Made by a program: the position numbers and the translations under genes | The notes under the pieces: model-generated | Database searches by the model: none | What the model was told of the DNA's origin: nothing | Seen by the model: the letters and a program-made list of their open reading frames with translations, nothing else | Part shown: positions 49,218 to 58,401 of the stretch, piece by piece | Layout: every line of letters starts with the position of its first letter | Position numbering within the stretch: the first letter of the stretch is position 1 | Source: an uncultured Bacteroidales bacterium | GTDB taxonomy: Bacteria; Bacteroidota; Bacteroidia; Bacteroidales; Paludibacteraceae | Assembly (NCBI GenBank): GCA_902799875.1 | Contig: CADCCH010000001.1 | Coordinates: 808-64,807, forward strand | Direction: 5' to 3' | Length of the DNA: 64,000 nt

Positions 49218-52200
49218 TTATTTTACCAATTTACCGGTCATATCGAAGAGCTGTTCACCGCGGAGGATGAAGACGTTCTCGTCGATGATGATTTTCTGTA
49301 CACCTGCCTCGGAGCGAATCTCATCCATGCCGGTTGTTACAGCCGGAGCTTCTGCGCGAAGCAGCAGTCCGTACTCGTTGTTCTGACCCTGAGCCAGATC
49401 CAATTCGCACGCTCCCATCGTCAGGTTCCAGAAGATACGTCCGTTCTTGGTCAAGTACAGCGTTGCATCATCGTTCGGGTTCGCCGTCTCAATGCGGTAC
49501 TCACCGGCTATCGGAGCAAAGATACCCAGATTGTAGGTCGCCTTGTTGTTAACCAGCGGTGCCTCCTCGATAGCGAGACGCTTACCGTAGTTATTGGCCC
49601 AGATGAGTGCGGTATTAGCCGTGGTGCCGTTCCAAGTGATCATGTCGTGCCCTTGCTCGTATTCGCTACTTGCGTTTTCCGAAGCGCGTACGTACATCTG
49701 GTCTGCAAACTCGGTTGCCTCACTGCGTGAGATACGAACGCAAGCCTCATAGCGCTCATTAGCCTGGCGTTGCGGAGCACGGAACTCACTATGCGAAGCT
49801 GCACTCAGGTCAATCGTTCCTGTCGCTTGTACAAAGAAGGCAGTACCAACCACAAACGATGTATTGGATGCCGAATAAACTATATACTTACGTCCGTTCT
49901 CGCCGTCCTCGTTGTTGTAGGTATGAACGTCTTTGTTGAGATCGGTGTAATGCATTGTCGGGTTAGCCACGCCGTTCCAGTTCCGGTTTGCTTCATCTCC
50001 GACGTACTCGTTGAGGGTGATGCTTGTCGGCTCACTCAATACGGTACTTGCCGCTTTGAGACGGATGGTAGTCGGTTGACCTGGGTTGAAGCCGATGAGG
50101 CAAGCGCGACCGGCTTTCATCTTTCCTTGTACACGCTTCCAACCGGTTACACCTGTCGTCGCACGCTTGTTACCGTCATACTCGAACAAGTCGAAGATAT
50201 TCTCACCATCGGTCTGGCCGAATACCATCGGCGTTCCGTCGGTCTTGTAGAATCCGTCTGCCAGGTTCACGTCAAAAGGAGCAGAGATCATGTACCAGCG
50301 ACTTGCTGTTGTCTCGTCCAGCGTCTCAGCACCCTTGAAGAACGTTACGTCCATATAAACCGCACTTGCAGTAACATTCGTTGCGCCGAGCACCTGTCCT
50401 GAAGCCCCTGCTTGTGCCTCCAGATAGAGGTTTTCTACCGTCAATGTATTATTCAGCGTCACCTTACCACCCTCTTCTACGATCAGGTCATGAATTGTAT
50501 GGGCATCATCCAGTGTCAGTTCCTTACCGTCTTTCACTTTTACATCTGCGCCGGCGATAATCGCTGCATCCGTTGCGTTCTCCGTGATTTCTACCTGCGG
50601 ATAGTCAAAGGAGACGCCTGTGAATTGAACCTCGCTACTACCTGCAGTGATGTACCAAGTACCGGGTACTGCCAAATTCAGTTTTGTACTGCTTGTATTC
50701 GGGTTTTCCGTTCCAGCTGAACCTCTCGTGATATAATAGGTCTTATCGGTTGTTTTCGTTTCTACACTCAACTGGACCGGTACGGTCGTTGTGAAAGTGA
50801 TACTTGCACTCTTCATTTTCAGAACTTCCGAACTCAACGGAGTATAATCTCCATTCAAAGTATAACTCAATCCCTCGAATGCGATAGTCGCATCCTTGGC
50901 ACCGAACATACGGCCCTTGTTCATATTGAGCGAATAACCGATTTCACCCGCTTTCTTCAATGCAGCACCTTCCTCCATCACTTTCACTTGGAGAATCTTG
51001 ATATCTCCCGCATTGCTGGATACAAAGATATAAATCGAACGGTTCTTAGCATTATTGAACTCAATGTATTCGGTAGTCTTCTTCTCATTTCCATTCAGTT
51101 CGATAGCTGCCAAATCGACAATATTGTCTGTACCTTCTACTACACCCTTCACATAAATGGTGCGCTTGCTACCATTAGAATTATACAGCGATAACCTAAT
51201 TTTTGTTTGGGTGGTAGTTGCGTTATAGGTAACATGAGAATTGAGGTTCTTCATATTACTTGCATTGACATTATTTACCGTTCCGCCAAACGCCACACAG
51301 TCATAATCATCTCCGCTAATAGAAACAGTAGTTGCCGCTACACCGGTAATGAAGTTCGTGGTATTTACCGTAGAACCATCTAACAGTTTAATTCCGCCAT
51401 CCGAAGCCCAAACGGCATGGAACACTTTGTCTTCGTCAATTGTCACATTTGCGATGTCAATGATGTCACCGCCATCTGTCAGCGACCAACCTTGGAAGAT
51501 ATAATCTTCGCGGGTCGGGTCAGCAGGAGCAGCAGCAATCTTACCGCCGGCTACTACCATTTCGTTCTCGATCGCAGGCGTACCTCCGTGCATGTTATAC
51601 GATACCGTATATTTAAGCACGTCACGCGTAAGCGCAATCGTATAATCGGTGTAGTCACCGTCTTTATCCATGACGCGGTAAGTGTTGTTACCCAGCACCC
51701 ACGCGCCGTCATTCGTGATGACAGCTTGCGGAGTAGTAGCATGAGCCGCATTGCGCGCAATAGTCGGTACAACCGTCAACGAAGCGAGATCAGACTCGTA
51801 CGGAATCATTACATTGAAGGTGTTCTCTGCCAATGCATCCAACTCACCTGCGCGACCGTCAATAGTAATCGCCAGCAGTTTCGGCATCATCGTACGATAT
51901 ACCGCTAAGTAACCTACAGTAGGATTACAATTTCCATCTTTACGACCGATATAGAGAGCAGACTCTCCTACCATTTCAGCCGGCATATCGAACCAGTTGT
52001 TGCCCTTCACCGGAGAAGCATTGGTGATAGTTACATAGGTCTTGCCATCCGCGGGAACTTCAGAATATACATAGAACTTCTTGATGTCATCCGTGCCTAA
52101 ATCAGCTACTTGGTTCAATACAACTTTATCCGTAGCGAGGAAGGTATAACCCGAAGCCAACTCAACACCTACATAATCATTACCGGAATTCAGTTTATAA

Positions 52201-55200
52201 TCACTTGCACGACCCTTGAAGTAAGCATCACCCTTATATGCGCCATCAGCCGTTGCTTCAGTACCCGATGTCGGAGTAGCCTTGATGATACATACCGGAT
52301 CTTTCTCCTCAACGGTAATAACAATCACGTCAGATGATGCTACAACGTCGCAGCCAGCCTCGGTAACGGTGAAGTAATAATACTGCGTACCTGCAACGGC
52401 CGTGCTCGGTGTCGGAGCTCCTTCCAACGCAACAGGGTTCGTACGCAATTCATCATCGCAGGAGTACCATGTATAGGTCAACTCTCCTTCGCCGGCTGCC
52501 GAAGCCTCGCCAACCAACGTTGCTGCTTCTCGACCTACAAAGTAAGTTCTGCTACCCGATTGCGTAGTGATCATCGGACCGTCACATGTTGCCTCCCATT
52601 GTGCATAAATCTTGCGGCTTGCCGTTGGGGTAATGGCACTTGTTACTGCATTACCGCCTGTAGATGCATCGAACCAGCCGAGGAAGTCAAATCCTGAATA
52701 AGTCGGTTCTTCCGGTAACGCGATAGCATCATCACCGCTATAGTATTTAATCGGTGTAGGTGTCGTCTCATTTTGAGCATCAAAGGTTACCAGATAATAG
52801 GTCTTCACAATTGCCTTGCTTACCTGTGCGCCTTCGTCGCAATAGGTCACGCCGTCCCCAGCCGGAACAGAAGCGCTCAAGGTTACCGTACCCAATGCCT
52901 TCAGCGTCAACGCACCTGTAGAACTATTTACTGCGATTACATCAGCATCGTCACTTGCGTAACTTACCGTTCCGTTGTTTGCACTTGCCGCGATATCTGC
53001 AGGCGAAGAACCAAGTTCATATTCCGCCGCAGGCTCAGCCGTCCAAGCAATCGTCTTCGGAGTACATGCCTGAATCATGGTTAATTTCATACTGCGCACC
53101 CAAACGCCATGCGTTCCGGTATTGATAATACTGAACGAATGAGCCTCAGCATTTGTAAACACATCCGTATAACAATCATCGGTCTTGACTTGAGGATCCT
53201 TTTCCAATGTCGTTGCATCTGCACCATCCAAAGAAATTCCACAAGAACCATCCTCTACTTTGCCATAGAAACTCATTGCTTTAATTGCATATCCGGGCTT
53301 AGCCGAAATAGTAATCTTACCTCCTTGCGTTGCTGTCGTATTGATGGAACTATTATCAGCCTCGGTACCTGCTGTCTTTTCTATATATTGGCTAAATGCG
53401 GATACTTTAGCTACTGTTGCATCACTTCCCACACAACTGCTTTGACCTGTCTTATAAACCAAGATAAGATCTTTTGTTGTTTCCACCGAGAAGTGAATGG
53501 TGTAGGTCTTGGTGGTTGTGCCATCTTCTGCGGTAACGACTACGGTTGCGTCTCCGGTAGCAGACGATGCCTGCGTAACCACAACGGACTTCACATAACT
53601 TGCATCCGTAGCCGTAGCGGCAACCGTCGGAGCAGAGGTTGTACCGAACGGGAGTTCTACGTTATAGGATGTTGTGGCAGCCGCAAAACCGGTTACCGTC
53701 TCACCGCCTACCGTCAAGTCACTCAATGTGGCGTCTGTATGTTTCGGACGGTCTTTCCATGTAGCCGTTGCCGTCACAGCCTCAGCAGGCATGGTGAACA
53801 CACCATCTTCAACGGTTACAGAAGCACCGCCTACGGTCTTAGTAACAACCCACGCATCAAACTCCTTACCCGTTGGTGCCGTAAAAGTACATGCCGGAAG
53901 GGTCACTTCTGCGCCTTCCGCATACTTCAGCGTACTCATCGAACCACTTGCACCAGTGCCGGCAGCGAAAGAGAGATCGTATTTCACAACTTTTGTGGCA
54001 ACCGTACCAGTAATCGAAATCGGCGATTTGATATAGAATGGTTTGTTGCCAGCAGGTCCGTAGAAATACATGCGGATATGTACTGTTCCCTCAAACTCCT
54101 TATCTGTAAATGCAGCACTTGCAAACGTTACTTCATTATCTGTATTCTTTTCGCAAGCCAATACATTAGAAGCAACTACTAAAGGTTGAGCGTCCATGAT
54201 CTTCACAACTGCCTTCAATGCACCTGTCTCATTAAACGGATTAGCTTTGACAGTTACCGAAGAAGGAGTAAATGCATATCCGTTAGCAACGGTAAATTGT
54301 ACATCTACATAATCATCTTCATCAAGAGCATCAGTGCTCGTACATCCTTTAATTGCGCCACTATAGTTTTCTTTCGTTCCGCTGAGTGTCAATGTGCTTA
54401 AAGTCAGCGAAGAGGACAAACTCGAAATTGTGCTTACGCCTGTGACCGTTCCGGTAGTAGTAGAACCACTCAATGCATAAGAAATAGTTGCCGTACCTGT
54501 TGCAGGAGCAACGACTGTGATAGTTTCCGATGTAGCTTCACCAGCTGCATAGTTGCCATTAGCCGCAATAGTAGCCGTTACGGTTGCAGTACCGCCGGCG
54601 GTAACGGCTGTTACTACACCGGTCGATGGATTGATTGTCAAACTACCTGCCGGCGTTACATCGTTGAGGGCGTAAGTTACCGCGCCACTACCTGCATTAC
54701 CGCTTAAGGTCGGGGATAAGGTATTACCCACGATTACATTTGCGTCATAACTCAAAGTCGGGCTAATAGCCGTCAACAGATCAGCCGCCGTTACCTCAAC
54801 GCTCTTTGCGGCACTCCAGCAGTCACCTGCCGTGTTATATGAACGCAGATAATATGTACCCGCTGCACTAACTTCCTTGCCATTCTCGGCATCGTACTCA
54901 TCTGTCTTAGCCTCACCGCTTGCAGCACTCTGCCAGTACCAAGCGTCGCCGGTAACAGGCTCACCATCATCTTCTACTTTCAAGGTAATCTTTCCTGTAC
55001 CTCCACTCGCTTCACCTTTCTCAATATCTCCCGGAGCTGTTGCGCCGCAAGGAGTAGCAGGAACAGCAACTGTACCGGAGATAACAATCGAAGTACCCAA
55101 ACGCCAAGCGTTGGTTGCGCCATATACAAAGATCTTAGCAGTTACCGTACCTTCCAAAACAACTTCACCGGCTGCATCAAATTCCAATGTTACAGTTGTA

Positions 55201-57245
55201 CCACCGTCAGTAGAACCGGCTGCCAATGCTCCTGTAACTGATTTGGAATTAGGAGTTGCAGCATTGTCCTTCAACTCCACTTCCAGCGTCTTCGCTGTAC
55301 TTACCGCATTAGCTCTTACGCTTACTTCCGTTGGGGTAAAGGTGTAACCATCAGCGATTTTGAAGGTTAGTTCTACATATTTGCTCGCATCTTTAGACTC
55401 TGTAGTCGCCAATTTACCCGAGCAACCATTTTTATTAGCATTATCATCAAAACTTGTATGAGCCACCGATACGTCCGTTGCGTCATACAAAGCACCATTA
55501 ACACGAGTGATCGAAGAGGTGGTTACTGTACCTGAACCAAAAGCTAACGCATAAGTCAAAGAGCCTGTGCCTTTTGCAACTGCATTAGCCGTCCATTGAG
55601 CGTCAATCGTCTGGTCGGTAGTCGCCGAACTACTAATCGATGAAGGGCTCCAGCCCGTGAAGTCATACCCTACTACATGACGCAGTTTAGCAAAAGAAGC
55701 GATACCTGTGCCCTCTGTATAAGTATCAGGATTAGTATTCGCTGCACCTTTCGTGTTGGTATAGTCAATAGAATGCGTCGGAGCAGGTACAGTTACCGTT
55801 GCTTCGTCAAAAGCCGAACAAGTACCATCATTATTGTCCGTAACTGTCCACACAAGGGTATATGTGCCGTAGGTATTCGGAGTAAAAGTCATCGTGTTGG
55901 ATGAAGTAGTACCCAACTGATTTGTTGCCGTACTCGGCGATTCTGCTTTGATGCTCCAAGCGCCTGTATAACCTTCACCTGCCGCCGTTGCACCCATAGC
56001 CACTCCAACACCTACCGTTGTGTTTTTATCTGCACCGGCATCAGCTGTTGCTTCACATGAAGGATCATCGCCTCCGCCGGAAGAATACGTCAAAATGTCT
56101 ATTGCACAAATATATAAACCAGAAGAACCCGACCCTGTCATCTTCAATGACGATATAGATGAAGTGCCATCAGGAATCGTATATTCAGCAATATAAATTC
56201 TTTTTGCAATCGTTGCGGAATATGAAGCAACTCCTGTGGATGAATTTACATCTAAAGAAAAGCCATTACCTGCTCCGGTATGACCATAATATATCTTGAT
56301 TCTTCCGCAATCACTTCCATTACTATTTAATGCAATTGGTGTATTAGGATTTGCAAAACTAATATTAACATAACCTGTAGAATTTCCCGTCTTATAATAA
56401 TTCGCAAAATCAGCATATAAATTACTACCTCCAGTTTGTTGAGTAGCACTACTTGCCGTCAAGGTAGCACCTGTCATTGATGTTTTAACCAAAGAGTAAT
56501 AGGCACTTACATAAGAGGGGGCCTCAGCATCAGTCCAAGTAATGGATTTAAAATAAGATTTTGATACGTTTTGAATATAAATCGTAGTACTACCTGCTGT
56601 TAGACCTTCTAATTTTGCAGATGTCACTGATTTATTAGCCGTGTTAGTTACAGTAGCTAGAATGACTGTGCCATTTGTCCCTGTGCTAACTAAGGTTGTT
56701 CCTGCTGTCCCTGCACATTCAAAGGTCAATGTACCAGCAGATGAAGGCGCCGTAAACGTAAAATATCTAGATGTATACACATCGCTAGATACGCTACTAC
56801 CACCATTAATCTTGATATAGGTTCCGTTAGCTGCCAACTCATCTCCAGAAGCTCCTGTATAGTAGAGTTTTGTGCTAGAATCGCTACCTGTAAATTCATG
56901 CGGATTATCTTTGGACAAATCAACTTTACTGCCTGAGTTTGCGAAACTCCATGTAATTGTTCCACCCCACGCATTGCCGATGCCGAGGGTCAGGATCATG
57001 AGGAGCATGGCGGCGTACTTCAGGGCCTTGCTGATTGGGGTGTGGTTACGGTGATCTTGGCTTTGACTGTCGGTTGACCGTCGGCTGACCGTCGGTCTAC
57101 TACCTTTCCAGACAGCTGTCACGACTGTTGAACTGTGCGAATTACCCCCCCCTGTGTTTTGGGGTGTATTCGCATAAAAACAACTCAAGAAATTTGTAAA
57201 TTTGTTTTTCTTAACCGTAAAGGTACGATTAACTTCGTTTTTCAT
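49218..57245 (-). CDS. Giant surface protein with InlB-type repeats and a poly-G tract before the signal peptide
   Basis: A 2675-residue protein. The N-terminal extension (1-70) contains GGG (32-34, from a G8 run) and an 11-bp word array (PTVSRRSTDSQ) before the hydrophobic signal segment KYAAMLLMILTLGIGNAWG (76-94). The body is made of beta-sandwich modules. Listeria-Bacteroides (InlB B) repeats are seen as FTGWSPSSISSSATTDQTIDAQW, FLGWFDASTGGNAVTSAITP...YAQW and FQGWSLTDGGDIIDIANVTIDEDKVFHAVW. Cadherin-like modules (LSDLTVGGETVTGFAAATTSYNVELP) and Big-like modules (SYDANVIVGNTLSPTLSGNAGSGAVTY) also occur. It ends with the tag IIDENVFILRGEQLFDMTG. It is probably an adhesin or matrix protein. 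The signal-peptide DNA is markedly more G/C-rich than the body. Confidence 0.87.
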   Translation of the reverse strand: MKNEVNRTFTVKKNKFTNFLSCFYANTPQNTGGGNSHSSTVVTAVWKGSRPTVSRRSTDSQSQDHRNHTPISKALKYAAMLLMILTLGIGNAWGGTITWSFANSGSKVDLSKDNPHEFTGSDSSTKLYYTGASGDELAANGTYIKINGGSSVSSDVYTSRYFTFTAPSSAGTLTFECAGTAGTTLVSTGTNGTVILATVTNTANKSVTSAKLEGLTAGSTTIYIQNVSKSYFKSITWTDAEAPSYVSAYYSLVKTSMTGATLTASSATQQTGGSNLYADFANYYKTGNSTGYVNISFANPNTPIALNSNGSDCGRIKIYYGHTGAGNGFSLDVNSSTGVASYSATIAKRIYIAEYTIPDGTSSISSLKMTGSGSSGLYICAIDILTYSSGGGDDPSCEATADAGADKNTTVGVGVAMGATAAGEGYTGAWSIKAESPSTATNQLGTTSSNTMTFTPNTYGTYTLVWTVTDNNDGTCSAFDEATVTVPAPTHSIDYTNTKGAANTNPDTYTEGTGIASFAKLRHVVGYDFTGWSPSSISSSATTDQTIDAQWTANAVAKGTGSLTYALAFGSGTVTTSSITRVNGALYDATDVSVAHTSFDDNANKNGCSGKLATTESKDASKYVELTFKIADGYTFTPTEVSVRANAVSTAKTLEVELKDNAATPNSKSVTGALAAGSTDGGTTVTLEFDAAGEVVLEGTVTAKIFVYGATNAWRLGTSIVISGTVAVPATPCGATAPGDIEKGEASGGTGKITLKVEDDGEPVTGDAWYWQSAASGEAKTDEYDAENGKEVSAAGTYYLRSYNTAGDCWSAAKSVEVTAADLLTAISPTLSYDANVIVGNTLSPTLSGNAGSGAVTYALNDVTPAGSLTINPSTGVVTAVTAGGTATVTATIAANGNYAAGEATSETITVVAPATGTATISYALSGSTTTGTVTGVSTISSLSSSLTLSTLTLSGTKENYSGAIKGCTSTDALDEDDYVDVQFTVANGYAFTPSSVTVKANPFNETGALKAVVKIMDAQPLVVASNVLACEKNTDNEVTFASAAFTDKEFEGTVHIRMYFYGPAGNKPFYIKSPISITGTVATKVVKYDLSFAAGTGASGSMSTLKYAEGAEVTLPACTFTAPTGKEFDAWVVTKTVGGASVTVEDGVFTMPAEAVTATATWKDRPKHTDATLSDLTVGGETVTGFAAATTSYNVELPFGTTSAPTVAATATDASYVKSVVVTQASSATGDATVVVTAEDGTTTKTYTIHFSVETTKDLILVYKTGQSSCVGSDATVAKVSAFSQYIEKTAGTEADNSSINTTATQGGKITISAKPGYAIKAMSFYGKVEDGSCGISLDGADATTLEKDPQVKTDDCYTDVFTNAEAHSFSIINTGTHGVWVRSMKLTMIQACTPKTIAWTAEPAAEYELGSSPADIAASANNGTVSYASDDADVIAVNSSTGALTLKALGTVTLSASVPAGDGVTYCDEGAQVSKAIVKTYYLVTFDAQNETTPTPIKYYSGDDAIALPEEPTYSGFDFLGWFDASTGGNAVTSAITPTASRKIYAQWEATCDGPMITTQSGSRTYFVGREAATLVGEASAAGEGELTYTWYSCDDELRTNPVALEGAPTPSTAVAGTQYYYFTVTEAGCDVVASSDVIVITVEEKDPVCIIKATPTSGTEATADGAYKGDAYFKGRASDYKLNSGNDYVGVELASGYTFLATDKVVLNQVADLGTDDIKKFYVYSEVPADGKTYVTITNASPVKGNNWFDMPAEMVGESALYIGRKDGNCNPTVGYLAVYRTMMPKLLAITIDGRAGELDALAENTFNVMIPYESDLASLTVVPTIARNAAHATTPQAVITNDGAWVLGNNTYRVMDKDGDYTDYTIALTRDVLKYTVSYNMHGGTPAIENEMVVAGGKIAAAPADPTREDYIFQGWSLTDGGDIIDIANVTIDEDKVFHAVWASDGGIKLLDGSTVNTTNFITGVAATTVSISGDDYDCVAFGGTVNNVNASNMKNLNSHVTYNATTTQTKIRLSLYNSNGSKRTIYVKGVVEGTDNIVDLAAIELNGNEKKTTEYIEFNNAKNRSIYIFVSSNAGDIKILQVKVMEEGAALKKAGEIGYSLNMNKGRMFGAKDATIAFEGLSYTLNGDYTPLSSEVLKMKSASITFTTTVPVQLSVETKTTDKTYYITRGSAGTENPNTSSTKLNLAVPGTWYITAGSSEVQFTGVSFDYPQVEITENATDAAIIAGADVKVKDGKELTLDDAHTIHDLIVEEGGKVTLNNTLTVENLYLEAQAGASGQVLGATNVTASAVYMDVTFFKGAETLDETTASRWYMISAPFDVNLADGFYKTDGTPMVFGQTDGENIFDLFEYDGNKRATTGVTGWKRVQGKMKAGRACLIGFNPGQPTTIRLKAASTVLSEPTSITLNEYVGDEANRNWNGVANPTMHYTDLNKDVHTYNNEDGENGRKYIVYSASNTSFVVGTAFFVQATGTIDLSAASHSEFRAPQRQANERYEACVRISRSEATEFADQMYVRASENASSEYEQGHDMITWNGTTANTALIWANNYGKRLAIEEAPLVNNKATYNLGIFAPIAGEYRIETANPNDDATLYLTKNGRIFWNLTMGACELDLAQGQNNEYGLLLRAEAPAVTTGMDEIRSEAGVQKIIIDENVFILRGEQLFDMTGKLVK
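57064..57096. repeat. 11-bp word array TGACCGTCGGT, in frame
   Basis: TGACTGTCGGT, TGACCGTCGGC, TGACCGTCGGT inside the N-terminal extension of the giant surface protein. Confidence 0.8.
57145..57152. repeat. C8 homopolymer (G8 on the coding strand)
   Basis: An uninterrupted run of eight C at codons 32-34 of the giant surface protein. Such a run early in a surface-protein gene is the classical setting for slipped-strand frameshift switching. Confidence 0.8.
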
Positions 57246-57304
57246 GGTAAAGATATTTTTTAGTTAAACAATCATTTTGCTAAGTGTAGTTTGCAAATCG
57301 GGGG

Positions 57305-57336
57305 CAAAGATACAATAAAAAAATTACATACGCAAG
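57305..57336 (-). promoter_or_regulatory. Promoter of the giant surface protein
   Basis: Minus strand: CTTG (57333-57336), 20 nt, TATCTTTG (57305-57312), giving a leader of about 55 nt to the start codon at 57245, which supports the long N-terminal extension as translated. Confidence 0.82.
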
Positions 57337-57389
57337 CGCAGGAGCGTATACGTATGCAATTTTTACAGAAAGTTAACAAAAAGCGTCAA

Positions 57390-58295
57390 TTATTCCACCA
57401 ATCGAGAGTTTTTCCACTCAGACCAAGTGGCACCGAAATAGTACGTCAGCGTGTCGCCGAGGGTGTATGGACGAACGGCCACGAGGTTGCCATCGACGAT
57501 GTCGGTGAGGGTTGCACCGGGCGTATGGACGGTGATGGAGATACGTCCCTGAGACGTGCTGCCGTTATAGTCGTAGTTCATCTGCGCAGCCGTCTTGTCG
57601 CTGAGTGCGTCCTCGGTGTAACGTACGGTTTCGGGGTCGAGGTACTCGACTTGGTCAATAGTGTCGTGCAAATAGATGCCTCCTCCGAGGAGTAATTTAT
57701 GATTTTTGATTTCAAATTTATGATTTGGATCGGTCAGGACGACTTCGGCTTTGTTCTGCAGTTGTCCGGACTCGGCGGTGATGGTGATGGACTCATGGAG
57801 AATATGTCCGGCTACCAAAAGCGAGTCGTACTCCAGACGGAAGACGAAGCGGTCCGGCGTCTGCTCGAGGATTTCCCATCTATCGTATGGTCCTCCGATC
57901 CAAGTCTGGAAAATTGGTGATTGATTATTGGTGATTGGTGATTGTTCTTCGGTGAGAACAACTAAACCACCGCAACCACAAGTGTGACCGACTTTGTAGC
58001 AGTCGAGGCCTTTGCCGTAGTTGATGTGGTAGGGTAGGCCGAGGACGTGTTCGCGATAGTAGAAACTGTCCACGATGAGTTCCGGTGTGGCTTTGAGCCA
58101 CAGATCGACTCCATTCGACGGATTCTCCGGTTTCAATGCCGGACCGTACATACGGAAAGCGGCGTACTCATTCTCCCACGCAAAATCATCCTTGCGTTCG
58201 GGTACATAGCGGCCGTACACTTTGGGCGTCACGACTTGCTGATGGCAGGCCGTGAGGCTCAAGAAAAAGAAGCAAAAAATGATGGCTTTTTTCAT
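57390..58295 (-). CDS. DUF4861 family lipoprotein
   Basis: A 301-residue protein. The lipoprotein signal is AIIFCFFFLSLTACHQQ (lipobox LTAC). The DUF4861 start VYGRYVPERKDDFAWENEYAAFRMYGPAL is followed by FYYREHVLGLPYHINYGKGLDCYKVG and HTCGCGGLVVL. DUF4861 proteins are commonly encoded with pectin/rhamnogalacturonan utilisation genes; the reaction is uncertain. Two in-frame 7-bp word arrays (57692-57726 KFEIKNHK; 57917-57944 QSPITNNQSPI) lie in loops. It is downstream of the SDR gene with an 11-bp word array between them. Confidence 0.85.
   Translation of the reverse strand: MKKAIIFCFFFLSLTACHQQVVTPKVYGRYVPERKDDFAWENEYAAFRMYGPALKPENPSNGVDLWLKATPELIVDSFYYREHVLGLPYHINYGKGLDCYKVGHTCGCGGLVVLTEEQSPITNNQSPIFQTWIGGPYDRWEILEQTPDRFVFRLEYDSLLVAGHILHESITITAESGQLQNKAEVVLTDPNHKFEIKNHKLLLGGGIYLHDTIDQVEYLDPETVRYTEDALSDKTAAQMNYDYNGSTSQGRISITVHTPGATLTDIVDGNLVAVRPYTLGDTLTYYFGATWSEWKNSRLVE
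57692..57726. repeat. 7-bp word array (coding AAATCAn), in frame
   Basis: GTAATTT, ATGATTT, TTGATTT, CAAATTT, ATGATTT in the DUF4861 gene. Same word family as 8667 and 59207. Confidence 0.8.
57917..57944. repeat. 7-bp word array GTGATTG/ATTATTG, in frame
   Basis: GTGATTG, ATTATTG, GTGATTG, GTGATTG in the DUF4861 gene, encoding QSPITNNQSPI. Fourth member of the CAATmAC family. Confidence 0.85.
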
Positions 58296-58323
58296 ACTAA
58301 AAAAATTCAGATAAGCGTGATGG

Positions 58324-58389
58324 TCCTCGATTAGTCCTCGATTGGTCGCTGATTAGTCCTCGATTATACCTCGATAAGTACTCGATACA
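58324..58389. repeat. 11-bp word array, six copies
   Basis: TCCTCGATTAG, TCCTCGATTGG, TCGCTGATTAG, TCCTCGATTAT, ACCTCGATAAG, TACTCGATACA between the SDR and DUF4861 genes. It is the longest array in the window; the period of 11 is kept without a single slip while 1-4 bases change per word. Confidence 0.9.
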
Positions 58390-58401
58390 TACGGTCACAA
58401 T

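Noticed and set aside
53109..54182. 357-codon plus-strand frame opposite the giant surface protein
   Set aside because: Cys/Ser/Arg-rich translation with no domain. The minus-strand frame has signal peptide, known repeats and promoter.
58324..58389. Possible CRISPR array from the regular repeats
   Set aside because: The units are 11 bp and directly adjacent; there are no spacers and no cas genes. It belongs to the short-word arrays.
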